Of a DNA stretch of 64,000 nt, positions 41,699 through 52,960 are shown piece by piece. Origin of the DNA: Didymella arachidicola (lineage: Eukaryota; Ascomycota; Dothideomycetes; Pleosporales; Didymellaceae); assembly GCA_016630955.3 (NCBI GenBank), contig CM049991.1, forward strand, positions 930,001 through 994,000, given 5' to 3'. Numbering within the stretch: the stretch's first letter is position 1; each line of letters opens with the position of its first letter. The notes under the pieces are model-generated. The model saw only the letters and a program-made list of their open reading frames with translations, was not told where the DNA came from and did no database searches. The translations under genes were made by a program, and so were the position numbers.

Positions 41699-44600
41699 TC
41701 AGAACGGGCCCGCTGGTCCATTGCCCCACAAGCTGTCATAATTACTCTGCGCCCACAGTACAGTTGGGTTATTGTTAGAACCAAAGGGTCCGTGCTGATT
41801 CCGAGCATGCAAGAAGCGCATTGTCGTCGGTGAAATTGGTCCATTTGTATTCATGACGTTCTTGAGCCACTTGATGCCATCGTTGTCGCTTCCGTAGGAG
41901 GACTGGCGGTATGCTGGCTCTGCAGCATTCCACCATGCTACACCCTTGGCTTCAATGTCTCTAAGAAACATGTCGATCCAGTAGCAATACAAGTCTCGCA
42001 ATCCTGCTACGGGTTGGCCGGCGGCACGTTGTGGGATCCCCGGCTGACCGACATTCTTTGCGTTTTGGCCGTTCCAGTTGAAGTTTGCATCAAACTCAGC
42101 CAGTGTTTGTTCCATGTGTTGTGACGAAGCGACAAATTTGCCCCAGATGACTGTGTTCCGCATGTAAGAGAAAACGCCAGCAGTGTTGCGGTGCCCGAGT
42201 CGAGTTTGAAGATTGTTGAAAGAGTTCCTGGAATCGGGTGTTCCGCCTTCGAAAAACTTTTGCTTGCGCCCATTCATGCCTTTCTCGGCGAGTGCGAGTC
42301 CGCCAGGATTATGGTCGCCACCTAGGCCAAATGTCATTTGAAAAAACGCAGTGTCTGCGTCCCAGTTCATATCCCTGGGTGGGACAATGGTACTAGTTGG
42401 ATTGATACCGCCAATAATCACATTGGAAACCCAGTCTAGAGATGCTGCTGTATACCTTAATGAGCCATAACATGAAGACCTTCAACATTTGGACCTCGTA
42501 GATATGCTCCGCTGCAAGCCAAGTTAGCAACAAGTTTCTTCGAAAACATGGAGGTAGTGTAGGCATAATACTTACTGACAAACTCCTTAGGGTTTACGTC
42601 GCGAATAGTCATTTTGGTTATCGCTGTCTCGCATTGTTTCTCGCCGCCTCGGAAGCCGAACCACTTATTCACACCACCCGACTTGGCTGCCTGTGAGCAA
42701 TATTTGTAGGTTCCGCATGGAAGATCATAGCCTTCCCAATCAAGCACCTTGGGCTCGCGCTTCATAAGACTGCGTTCTAGATGATGCTCGCTCCTGAGCT
42801 CAAAGGGTATCGGTTTGCGGACCACATCTTCATAGATGGTTTCATTGTCCATTGCGAGCATGAAATCGAGATCGCGCTTTTCGGTCACGTCCGACGAGCA
42901 GGGTACTCCTGTGGCGTAAGGATCCAACCAGCATGACTCTGCACGCTTCTGGAGATCGCCGCTGTCGTCTGAACACAGAGGACATGGTGGTATATCACCT
43001 ACATCAATGGCTCCAGGACAGCTCAGGCCATCTAGACGAGGAATCAAAGGTCCATAGACTTGTGCTCTCTTGCCAAGGGCGTTGAGATGACTTTCCCCAT
43101 CGTCGAGTGTCAGGGGGCGCCGACGCTGGGACCGACCCGATGATATCGTGCTCGTATTCTCTTGGAGGTAGTTGCTGTCGAGTCCGCGCTTCAAAGGTAT
43201 ATCGATACAAGCTTTCTGATCTCCAGTAGGATAGAGTTGAACATCATCGATAGGAACTATAGGGAATGGCGAGTTTGGAAGAGCCCAACTGAACTCCGAA
43301 GGTGCTTCGATCGTTGCATAGAGATCCGCGCCAGCGTCGACACCGTAACAGAATGAGGACTCGCTGTTGAGCTTCAATTCGGCGTGGAAAGTAACGTGAC
43401 CGTCGGCAACAAGATTGACAGCACAAGTGTCAATTGGAATGAGGTCTTGGTTGAAGTCGATACCAAAGGTGATTGTTGGCTTGACGTGAGCAGTGAGATG
43501 GCCTTCCAGTGTTAAGCCGTAATCAAATTCAGGCTCCAGCACATTTTGTGTACCCTTCTTGTCTGGGCTTTTGGATGCTTCCGGATCCCAGTCGTTGTTG
43601 GCCACGGGGTACGTTTGGCGAATGTCCCACTCTGCCAGCTTGACTTTGCTCTCAAAATTGACGCCTAGAGTTGCTTCGCCCTCTAGTCTTCCAAAGAGTT
43701 TGAAGTTGGGTCCGATAGTGACGATACCAGGCACGGCAAAAGCAGCCCCAAACTTGTCGGCGAAAAACATCATAATGTCGCCCGTATCGAACATGGCCGT
43801 GACTACAGCATCGACGACGAACTTTGCATCCACTTCGCCCTTGGTGCGGAAGTACAAAAACGAGTCGCTGAGATCGATGACACTTCCGGGATTTCCCAAC
43901 GTGGCAACGAGGGTAAATCCGTAGTTGACGTCGACATCAATGTGACACTCGGCTTTAACTTCCAACTTGGCCGCTACATTGGGGCAATCCAGACGCTGAT
44001 CGATAATCTTGAGGATGAAATCGTCCGAATAGGTGTGACTAATGTCGAGTCCGCCAGAGACACCGTTGATGATTCCCTTGAGCCAGGCCACGACATCACT
44101 GCCAAACCATCGCTTGTGGAGTTCTTCAGGAGAGTGGGCTCCAAAGTGTGCGTCTTCTCGCCACTCTTCCTCCAGCCAGCGTTTGTGACTACCGCCGACG
44201 TCCTCCAGGGTGCGTTTTCGGTGTTTACTGCTAGAGGCTGACTTATTTACGACATTGTTCCAGTACTCCGGCTCGTTGCTGAAGTCGATTCTCATTTGAG
44301 TGTTACCCAGGTCTCGAGGTACTCGCTTGAATTGATAATCGAATGTTAAGTCGTATATGGGATCAACCACCGCTAAACCTCTCTTCACAAGACGGTGGGG
44401 TAAGCTCTGGTTCCTGCTTGGCTCGAGAGTTTTGACCACGGCGTATTTTCCTGGTCCGCATCCGTCTGGCATTTGAATGATGGTGCCGGGAGCGCCATGA
44501 CCAAGGTGAATCTTGTGACAGTTGGAGTCCTCGCTCTGGTCTGTACACATCATCCGCACCGTGTGTTCGCCCTCCGTAATGGGATCGAAGCAATCAAAAA

Positions 44601-47450
44601 CCTCCCAATGAGACCCGTCACGTTTGTCTAGAGAGACTTGTATCTCGTCTGGACTGGTGAGGATATCAAAGCCGAAGGGTGCATTGTCTGGCTGTTCCGC
44701 AAATGGCACAGTGTTGCTTCCACCGTATGTTGGATCCGTCTTGAGGGTGAATTCTGTGTCTGCTTCGGCTTCATCGGGTGGATTCGAGAACAAGTACTCG
44801 AGAGGTACTGGCAAGAATGGTGACTCTCCATCTGGAGGGTCGCAGCAATAGCTTCGCTGGCGTTCGGGGTGCCAGAAGCCGCAGTCTTCGCCCTCACCTT
44901 CATACAAGGTAGTGATAGCAACTTGCCAACCTGTATCGCAGTGGTTGTCGAAACAGCTGCCTGGCTTGCCGTGCCACGCGCAGTTCTTCCACCCTTCATC
45001 CTTGTTACAGCACAACTTGCGTTTCTTGTTCTTGCTGCAGGTGTCGTATGCCCATGTCATTTCATTGTGAGTGTCAGGACAGGAACCACCACAGTCGGTC
45101 CAGCCACAATCGGGCATTTTTGCCTCAGCCTTGCAGCAGTAAAACTTGCGGCCGTCGATGCACTTGCCCCCGTCGCCGTACAAGGAGGACATGAGCGCAG
45201 CCTCGCCACTGTGGCACTGACCTTCCGCTTGTCAGCGCACCAAATGGAATGGTTGTGTAGTTGCGTACTTACCGTTGCAGGTTGGGTCGCCACCCCTCCA
45301 CTCACTGGCAGGTTGGTTAGCTCTCTGAACATGGAGATTGTTTCGAGCGACTCGAGTAATACAACTGAAGGGAAAGTGCGGCACTTTTCTCATCTGAGAT
45401 CCTCCATAGAGCTGCTGTGGGAAATAATTACTTACCAGTCTTCCGTCTTGGGAGCTGATGCGAGAGGACAGCATAGTGTATTGACCTTGAATGATCCGTC
45501 CCAAAAGTCTTCGTCCTCACACTGAGTTTGTGTGATGGCAATTTCACCGATTTTGCAACTGCCAACGCCGCAATCGGTGACTCTGCACTGGCCTGTGCCA
45601 GAGTCCTGCCAGTTATCCGCCACGGTCGCCTCTTCAGCTCTGGCACCGAGCTGTTCGGGATAGATGACTGCTTCGAGCGCGTCAAGTTGTTTCGTGTCCA
45701 GATCTATGGCCCAGATGAGAAGACCTCCAAGGCCTAAAGCGTTGAAGAACTCGATTTTCTGTTGGAAAGTCTCAAAGTCGTCAAAGGATACCCACTGATC
45801 ACCACCCCAAGTGACGTATTTGACGCCGTGTTCCTTGTCGTAGTACGGCGTCAACTTGTTCTGCTCAACGATATCCATGATCTCGAAATACGAGAGAGTG
45901 CCTGAGTTGGCTGTACAGGGGCCTGGAGAAGCACCTCCTTTGAATGGGCAACCCGGTTGCGAACAGGAAGGATCGGCGAGCTGAAATGATCGACCATAAA
46001 AGCCCAGCCCCATGTTGACTTTTTCAGCTTCGACGCCATTGCGCCACAGCAAATCGAGCGCTTTGTTGATCTCTGTGAGATTAGTGTGAGCCAGAATCTG
46101 TGCCCCGATAGGGTTCTCAGCATCCCAAATTCCATGAAGATCATAAGCCATCACATTGACGAAATCAGCAGCTTCAACACTGGCCTTGATATCGAAGTGT
46201 CGAAGATACTAAATGGCGAAGTGACAATGTCAGCGGATCTTTCACGATATTCGAGGAGGAAAGAGACTTACCCAATAACTAGTAGGAGCGGTGAATGAGA
46301 TCTCCTTATGAGACCCTCCTGACTTATCAAACTCAGAACGCATCTCTTTTATGAGCTTGGTGAGATTCTCGCCATCATTGGGTTTTCCACCACGATCAGG
46401 CGCTCCAGGGTACTCCCAGTCCAAGTCTACACCGTCGAAGCCGTAGCGGTCAAGGAACGTTAGGAGTTTCTTGGCAAATTGGCTTCGTTTCTCAGATGTT
46501 GAAGCCAAGTCACTAAAAACGGGCTGCCAAATGGTGCCATTGTCGTTGAATGTCCAGCCACCAAATGCAATGATCACCTTGAGTCCCTGATTCTTCTTTT
46601 TGAGACTCGCAAACTCAGTGAAAGTGTCGGTAGATAATGGCTGACCATCGTCCATGGGAACGATATCGTACGTGTCAGGCTTGACATAACCGAAGGAGTA
46701 GTAGATGTGAGTCAAGCTGCCCACGGGGATGTCTTCCATTCTCATGCCAATGCACTTCTTTTGGTAATTCCAAGCCTCATAGTAGCCAATAACACGTTTC
46801 TGAACATTCTCCCCTGATGCACCGCTACCAGGCTGATCGCAGTTGCTCTGGCAGCTGGTTTCTTTATCGTCGGTCACCTTGCAGAATTCGTCTGACATTC
46901 CACAGAAGCCGAATTGACTGCAGCAAACGTTGAGCGGACATTCCTTGTTAGGGGGATCTGAGTCCCGACCGCATTCTGCATGGGCATCGCAGTTGCTCCA
47001 ACATTTGTCGTTGGGGGATTGACCATTGGTACCGCAGGATTTCGCGCCATATCCGCAGTAGCCAGTTTTAGCGCAGCAAGCCCCATTGCTGCAGGGTTTG
47101 TTCTCATTGCAAGCGTACGGATCATCTGCTTGGCGAGCGTAAAGACCGGGTAGTCCTGAATTTGGATTCGGGGTTGTTGATTGAAGTAGGAATCGGGGCG
47201 CAACGTGCTCGTCAGGGTTGCAGGTGCCGTCAGTGGATCGGATCTTGGCGACCACATCTTCCTGACGGCTGAATACTGTCGGCAGAGACAGACATATGGG
47301 CTGATAGCCAGCGTCAACGGGATTCCATTTTGAATGTATCGCCTTGTGAACTGCTGATCCGTGTCTGTCGTGTCCGAAAAATGCAGGGGACGCCGCAACC
47401 CTACTATCGAAAAGAGTGTGTAGTAGGAGAAGACATTGAACGAATAACAT
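41699..47450 (-). CDS. Large GH18 chitinase with chitin-binding modules (subgroup C, killer-toxin-like architecture)
   Basis: Exons read leftward: 47450-46272, 46208-45436, a 32-nt microexon 45304-45273, 45221-42576, 42511-41699. The protein (about 1814 aa) has a signal peptide, two cysteine-rich chitin-binding modules (about 114-160 and 168-205, the second CCSQFGFCG, CBM18-like), a GH18 domain with FDGVDLDWEYPG (catalytic Glu346), several cysteine-rich repeats, and a long C-terminal region. This is the architecture of subgroup C chitinases, related to the chitinase subunit of yeast killer toxins. It should be secreted and cleave chitin. Near 42430-42450 the last exon needs a net 2-nt gain or 1-nt loss to reach its final 240 codons; no GT-AG intron of right phase is visible there. 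That is a lesion, an odd splice or an assembly error. It is divergent from the LysM gene. Confidence 0.88.
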
Positions 47451-47683
47451 CTTGATAACACAAAGTATCAGGAGAAGTCTGCCACAACAGTCTAAAAGCC
47501 TTTGTTAGCATAGATTTGACCATATGTGATTGGTAAACCTAGGGTTTCTTACTTCGTGGTGTTGGGAAGACACTCCTGGTCTCTCAGATCCGTCTGCACG
47601 ACCACAAATCTGAATTATTCCATATATATAGAAGAAAAAGGTGCTAGAGAAGGTATTTCTGACACCAAGAACACACTATTTCG
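47451..47683. promoter_or_regulatory. Shared 233-bp promoter of chitinase and LysM genes
   Basis: The two genes point away from each other with 233 nt between start codons. A TATA-like run (TATATATA, 47623-47630) lies 54 nt before the LysM ATG. Such closeness suggests co-regulation. Confidence 0.5.
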
Positions 47684-50062
47684 ATGTACAACAAGACTTG
47701 CATACAAGATGGAGATCGTTGGTGTAACCGTGTGGCACTTGAGATGTCAGACGCCAATGCCACGTCTTCCAACTTTCGTTCGATGTCTGTCGGAAACGAG
47801 ATTGTTGCCGGTAATGGATCAGCTGAAGCCATTCCATTCCCAAACATAAGTAAGTACTGTTCTTGTAATATTCTTGAGCAAGTTATCTTAGCATTTTACA
47901 AATCGTCATCAACTTCAATATGCACGCTGACTCAATGGCTTCAACAGGAATACAGGAGCAAACGAGTCTCGACATGTGTGACAATTGCATCATCAAGGCA
48001 TATCAGTTTCAAGCCGGCTCACCCATCAACGGAGGAAATGCACTCCGAGAGAAATACAGCTCTTTGACAGCAAGTTATTCAAAGACCACTCCTTTTCCTG
48101 GGTGTGTGGATCACCATGCGTTGTCTGAGAGCTGAGACTGACTTCCTTGAAGGGCGAGTCCCACGAGTACTTCGCCGACCGAGTGTTCTGGAAAAATTTA
48201 CAGTATCAAAGCTGGCGACACATGCCGATCGATCTCTGAAGCTCAGGGAATGGGTACAAGTTGGCTGCTGGCCAACAACAATCTCGCACCTTTTTGTGCT
48301 AAGTTTCCAAAAAGTGGGGATCTCTGCATCTCAAACACTTGCAAGACATATGTTGTTCAGGCGAATGATACCTGCCTGGATATTGCTAAAAGCAACAGAC
48401 TGAGCCAGGTTCAGCTATATACATGTAAGTCTCTGCTTCCTTACTCATGTGCTGAATACTTGCCGCATGGAAGCTAACACATTTTCCTTTGTGCAGGGAA
48501 CCCTGTCCTTGGATATCTATGTAATAAAATCGAGAAATCAGTAGGCGATTCCATCTGCGTGTCGCCACCTGGCGATGCTGATTTCAAACCTAACCCGTCG
48601 ACTACTATGGTTACTACACCAATCCCTACTGCGACGCCAACTATGGCTCCAGTGCCTGGTGATCTTGCCAATGGTACAAACAGCCGCTGTGAGAAATTCT
48701 ATCAAGTTCAACCGGATGAGTATTGTAACCTCCTCATCCTCAAGTTTAGCATCAGCCTCGTCGACTTCCGATTCCTCAATCAAGGCATCAACGATAACTG
48801 CACCAATCTTTTCGCGTTTGAAAGCTATTTTGTAGAGTCTCTAGGACCGATTAACGAATATCCCGGTCACCCCGACTACATACCGCCGCAATCATCGGTT
48901 CCAGAGATCCCTTACAGCAATCTTCCAAAGGCAACCTTCACTGCGCCCAAGATTACGGGTCTGCCTACGGCCGCACCGCTCGTCAAGGGAACAAGAAGAG
49001 ATTGTTATCTTTTCATGAACGGCGCAGATCTCGCCGTGAGTGAAGATATTCTGCCTAGTTTCAAGTCTGCATGCGACGCTCTTATCCAAGGATGGTCGAT
49101 AACACCGGGGCAATTTGCCAACTGGTAAGTACCATTTCATCCTTCGATCTCTGATCGAAGTTGTTCCCATCGCGAATAGAACTAGTATTGACTATCGTAT
49201 CCAGGAATCCTTCTCTTGACGTCAACTCTACAAGTTGCGCGCCATCGAAAGACTTTCGCTATTGCATGGCAGCTTATAATGCTGCATCGGTCACTAAGCC
49301 TTCTTTACCTGAAGAAACTGGGTTGAGCTATCCAATAAGGGTATGTTGTCTTTATGCGACTTGGACTTGCTCGTTTCAACAAAAGACTAACGAATATGCA
49401 GGAGGGCGCAATCGAGGGATGCGTCGAGTACAACGCCGCTATCGCGCCGATGATTTGCAAATCATTCCTGGCTTTGAACAGAATAACCATAGCACAGCTG
49501 TTCAAATGGTACGCAAACCGCCCTTTACACACTCACGCGAAGCTTGTGCTGACGTTATGCGATCTCCAGGAACCCTGCTGTCGGTGCTGACTGTAGTAAC
49601 TTATGGCTTGGTTATCAGTACTGCGTTAGTACAGATGCTGTGCCTACCGATATCGCGTCTAGCACTGATACGCCGACTACAACACCAACGCCAACGCCAA
49701 CTAAAACTACATCAGCAACCCCAAGTCCAACGGCCCCAAGCGCTCCAGGCCCAACGCACCCCGGTACTGTCGAGAATTGTGATGAATGGCATGTTGTTGG
49801 AGGTCAGTACCACTCTTTCACCTGCTTACCTTGAGATGCACTGCTAACAATTGACCAGACAGTGATACGTGTTGGTCTATCACGCAGGAGCATGGTATCA
49901 CGCTCGACCAATTCTACGAGTGGTAAGTGTTCTCTCCTTTAAACAATCTGAGTTTGGGCGGAGTTGAAGATGCTAACTTATTGAAGGAACCCGGCGATTC
50001 AAAACGATTGTGGTACCAATTTCTGGCCGACGTATGCGTACTGCGTAGGGGTTTCGGCCTGA
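47684..50062 (+). CDS. Multi-LysM chitin-binding protein
   Basis: Nine exons (47684-47849, 47948-48101, 48153-48424, 48497-49124, 49205-49340, 49402-49508, 49570-49802, 49859-49922, 49987-50062) sum to 611 aa. LysM or LysM-like units are visible at about 122-150 (YSIKAGDTCRSISEAQGM), 172-225 (YVVQANDTCLDIAKSN then WNPVLG), 260-315, 380-415 (degenerate), 455-500 (LFKWNPAVGADC) and 565-611 (WHVVGDSDTCWSITQEHG). Several share the W-N-P signature of fungal LysM proteins, which bind chitin. A Thr/Pro-rich linker separates the last unit. The start lacks a signal peptide: it begins MYNKTCIQDGDRWCN, which in related proteins lies inside the chain. A first exon may be missing or lost. Confidence 0.85.
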
Positions 50063-50302
50063 GGCAAGGCTCATTCTGAGGATAATTTTTATCGACGATT
50101 TGTTATTCTTGTACATTCTTAAGGTGAGAGTTTTGCAGACAATGATTGTAGCGTATATAATTCGGTGGAGCACGATCGGCGAATACATCAACAGTCGTGT
50201 ACACAAACGGAGCACTTGCTAGAAGACTTTGATGCGATATATAACTACTGCTGAGTAGATCCCTTCGGTTCACAGAGCGAACAAGTGCAAACATAGTAGT
50301 CA

Positions 50303-51127
50303 TCACCATGACTTCCAGCCTCGCTCCCGCGCTTCGTGCCACCAGTGACCAGTCTCGTTTTTCACTCTTGCATGTGCAACGTCAAACATAGCCATGCCCA
50401 CAAATGTCTCTCCTAGATAAGTAGTGTCGCTCTCCTGGAACGGCATAGGAGAAACGTGTACCGGAGGAAGACGATGAAATTCATCGTTTCCCTCTGTTGC
50501 GCGAGCATATTCCTCCTCGGAAATTCGATCAAAACAAATGCGGCGTGCTGGACGCTTGTCCGTAGACCAATCCGCGCCTGGATAACGGAAGATGATTCCG
50601 TGATAATAGTCAGAAAATGGACTATCGATGTAGCTAGGCACTAGACCAGGTAGTTGTCTGGCTTGGTCGTTGCCATGAACGCTCGCTCCGCCTTGCTGCT
50701 GCTCTTCATCATCATCCGTGGCTGAGTTCTCGAGATCTTGAATGTGACGTATATAATCTCCCCGTGCGGCCTTCTCTTTGCGATAATGAGCGATACAGTC
50801 GTCATCACTGCTATTCACGTCGGGCGCAGAAAGAAAGTAGAGTTCCAGACGGATCGGACACGGGTCCCACGGCGTTTTGCGCATGATAGCTTCGAGAACC
50901 TCGGCCGGCTTGACAGTCTCCGGGGTCACTTCGGGATGTGTGAAGTAGATGGCGAAACTGTAAAGCGGTGGGAGCGGGCAGGACACCACGCCACGGAACA
51001 CCATAAGCGCTTCTTGCCCAGAGTGATCTGTGAATGGAATAACATATATTTTGGCGCGTTCAATACGTCCTCCGGCCGCCGTACCCCCTCTGGGGAATCG
51101 CATGCTAGGGCCGCCACGCGATGCCAT
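50303..51127 (-). CDS. Hypothetical protein
   Basis: The chosen start (51127, MASRGGPSMRFPRGGTAAGG) gives 274 aa; the frame is open to an ATG at 51430 (375 aa), but that extra segment has UTR-like composition. I recognise no domain. The protein has a basic, Gly/Arg-rich N-terminus, a mixed central region (VIPFTDHSGQEALMVFRGVV), an acidic Gln-rich loop (TDDDEEQQQGG) and a conserved-looking C-terminus (GETFVGMAMFDVAHARVK). No signal peptide or membrane segment is evident in the short form. It converges on the LysM gene with 240 nt between stops. Confidence 0.5.
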   Translation of the reverse strand: MASRGGPSMRFPRGGTAAGGRIERAKIYVIPFTDHSGQEALMVFRGVVSCPLPPLYSFAIYFTHPEVTPETVKPAEVLEAIMRKTPWDPCPIRLELYFLSAPDVNSSDDDCIAHYRKEKAARGDYIRHIQDLENSATDDDEEQQQGGASVHGNDQARQLPGLVPSYIDSPFSDYYHGIIFRYPGADWSTDKRPARRICFDRISEEEYARATEGNDEFHRLPPVHVSPMPFQESDTTYLGETFVGMAMFDVAHARVKNETGHWWHEARERGWKSW

Positions 51128-52142
51128 GTTCAAATGGAGCAGTGTGAGTCGATGGATGCTGTTGAGGAAAGTGTAACGCAGGAGAGGTGGAGCGGCGCAG
51201 GCACAAAACACGGGAAACGCTACAGTAAGGCGCTCGGCAATGCGCCAAGGCAACCACCATCCATGCATTAAAAGCGGAGGGGGCCAAGGAATTGGAGTTA
51301 CAAAAACAAGAGCGATGGAGACTGACGAGCGAGATGAGTTATTGGATTTTCGATGAGATCTCGGGAAAGGGTTCGAATCAGTTTCTTTCATTCGAAGTTG
51401 GTTTCGACAGCTATCATAGGGATCGACCATTGCAAAGAATAACGCGAAGCCCCTGAAGAAGAGGCAACAAATGTACAGAGAGCTATTGCATTGTTTGAAG
51501 CTGAAAATACTAGCTTTCTCATTGACCTTGATCTTGTGGAAGTGAAAAAATGCTTTACACCAAAAATGAGTTGGAGAATTTCAACAAGCAAAGCGAAGCA
51601 ATGCACGCAACCGGGATAGGCGTTGACCGTTTAAACGATCTGGCATCATATACCGTACCGCCTTGCTATATGCGTTGAATCGGCGTGTTATCATAGTCGT
51701 ATTGAGAAATATGTTTTATAAACAATGATAACTAGCTATTCCTTAATGGTCTAATTAATTAGGTGAAGCATGAAAAATTACGCAAAGTGGGGGCGGTGAA
51801 CTACGCGCGCAACAGGTGCAAAACGCAGTTCTCTGCAACAGCGACCAGCATGACACAGGCTGCAAGACCGGGAATAAAAGCTGTCTGAAGCCAGATAATT
51901 GACTGGCGAACGCAGTCCTCAGCCACAGTGCGCACCGCCCTGCGCAGACATCTCAGCACGCTACTGCTGCGCAAATGTCGCTTAAGACGCACGGCCGGTG
52001 GGACGCGTTTTGACGATCTTGCCGCCAGCAGGAGAAACTGCCGGGTTGTGCAATCCACACTTTAAACTAACCTTCTGACGCTAAAGTCTTTAGCTTTGCT
52101 GTCTTGACTTGCTCTCTAGCCCGCCAAGCATTCCGCAGTTGC
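51128..52142. other. Intergenic, unexplained
   Basis: No supported gene. A minus-strand 85-codon frame (51801-52058) is Arg-rich then hydrophobic; I cannot assign it. The segment leads into the palindrome. Confidence 0.35.
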
Positions 52143-52645
52143 ATGCTGTCGCGAACGAACAGGGGGTATCAGAGACGAGTCAATAGACAGCACCGACAGA
52201 ACAAGCGACAGCATGATTGACGACGCGATTTTCAGCATCGGAGGCTAATGTGTTAGAGGAGTGTGAGCTCTAGAATAATTGCGCACTGCTATTGTCTGTA
52301 TACAAGCGCGTTGTAAACAATCCGAGCTTCCAGAAGAGAACCTGTCCCGTTACACCGTGCGTCCCGGCTCGCAGGGATTGACATTAAGTTTGAAAATAAG
52401 TAATGTCTGTCCCTGGGTGCCGGGACGCACGGTGTAACGAGACACCTTTTCTTCCGGAAGCTCGGAATATCCTCACCACGCCCGCATCATGACAAACGCA
52501 ATGCACATCTATTCTGCAGCTCTTGCTCTTCTATTGCGCCCGCTACCAACGCCAAAGAGCGTGTTGTTGGCCGCGCTGTCGCTTATTCTGTTAGTGCCGC
52601 TTGTTAACTCTCCTCTAATTACCCCCTGTTCGTTCGCGACAGCAT
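52143..52645. repeat. 503-bp near-perfectly centred palindrome (fold-back/MITE-like element)
   Basis: The outer 26 bases (52143-52168) are the exact reverse complement of 52620-52645. The inner arms, 52321-52385 and 52401-52466, pair with few mismatches, including an uninterrupted stretch around CGTTACACCGTGCGTCCCGG. Intermediate parts pair less well but at symmetric positions (52196-52212 with 52575-52591). All pairs share one centre near 52394, so the whole is a single diverged inverted repeat. No coding capacity and no clear target duplication are seen. Confidence 0.85.
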
Positions 52646-52960
52646 AAACTTCTAGGCAGCTCAGTAGGTTAGAAAGAAAGTTAAGATAGCAAAGAGCAGA
52701 GATGCACATTTATAGGGTCAATTTAACTTAAAAACTGTGCAGCCCCGCAGTTTCTCCGCGCGGAAGGCAAGTGTTACGATCTCTGAAAGAACAGGTACTG
52801 ATAGGAAGCGGGGCATCGCTTAGTTGACAGCCAAAAACACCACACATAGCGAGAACTCGATTTTTGGAATTCACTCGTATTTTCGTGCTCAAACGGTCGC
52901 TCTTGACGCCAATTGACTAGCCAGTACCCAGCCGCAGCAGCCCACTGCGCCTGACGTGCC
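52646..52960. other. 5' flank and leader of LINE 2
   Basis: The LINE 5' end is not firmly defined; a 7-base match TAACTTA at 52724-52730 and 58832-58838 could be a short target duplication. Otherwise nothing is seen. Confidence 0.35.

Noticed and set aside
51360..51400. tRNA-like GGTTCGAATC sequence
   Set aside because: No cloverleaf partner stems upstream or downstream.
51801..52058. 85-codon minus-strand frame, Arg-rich then hydrophobic
   Set aside because: No motif or homologous neighbour; could be chance.
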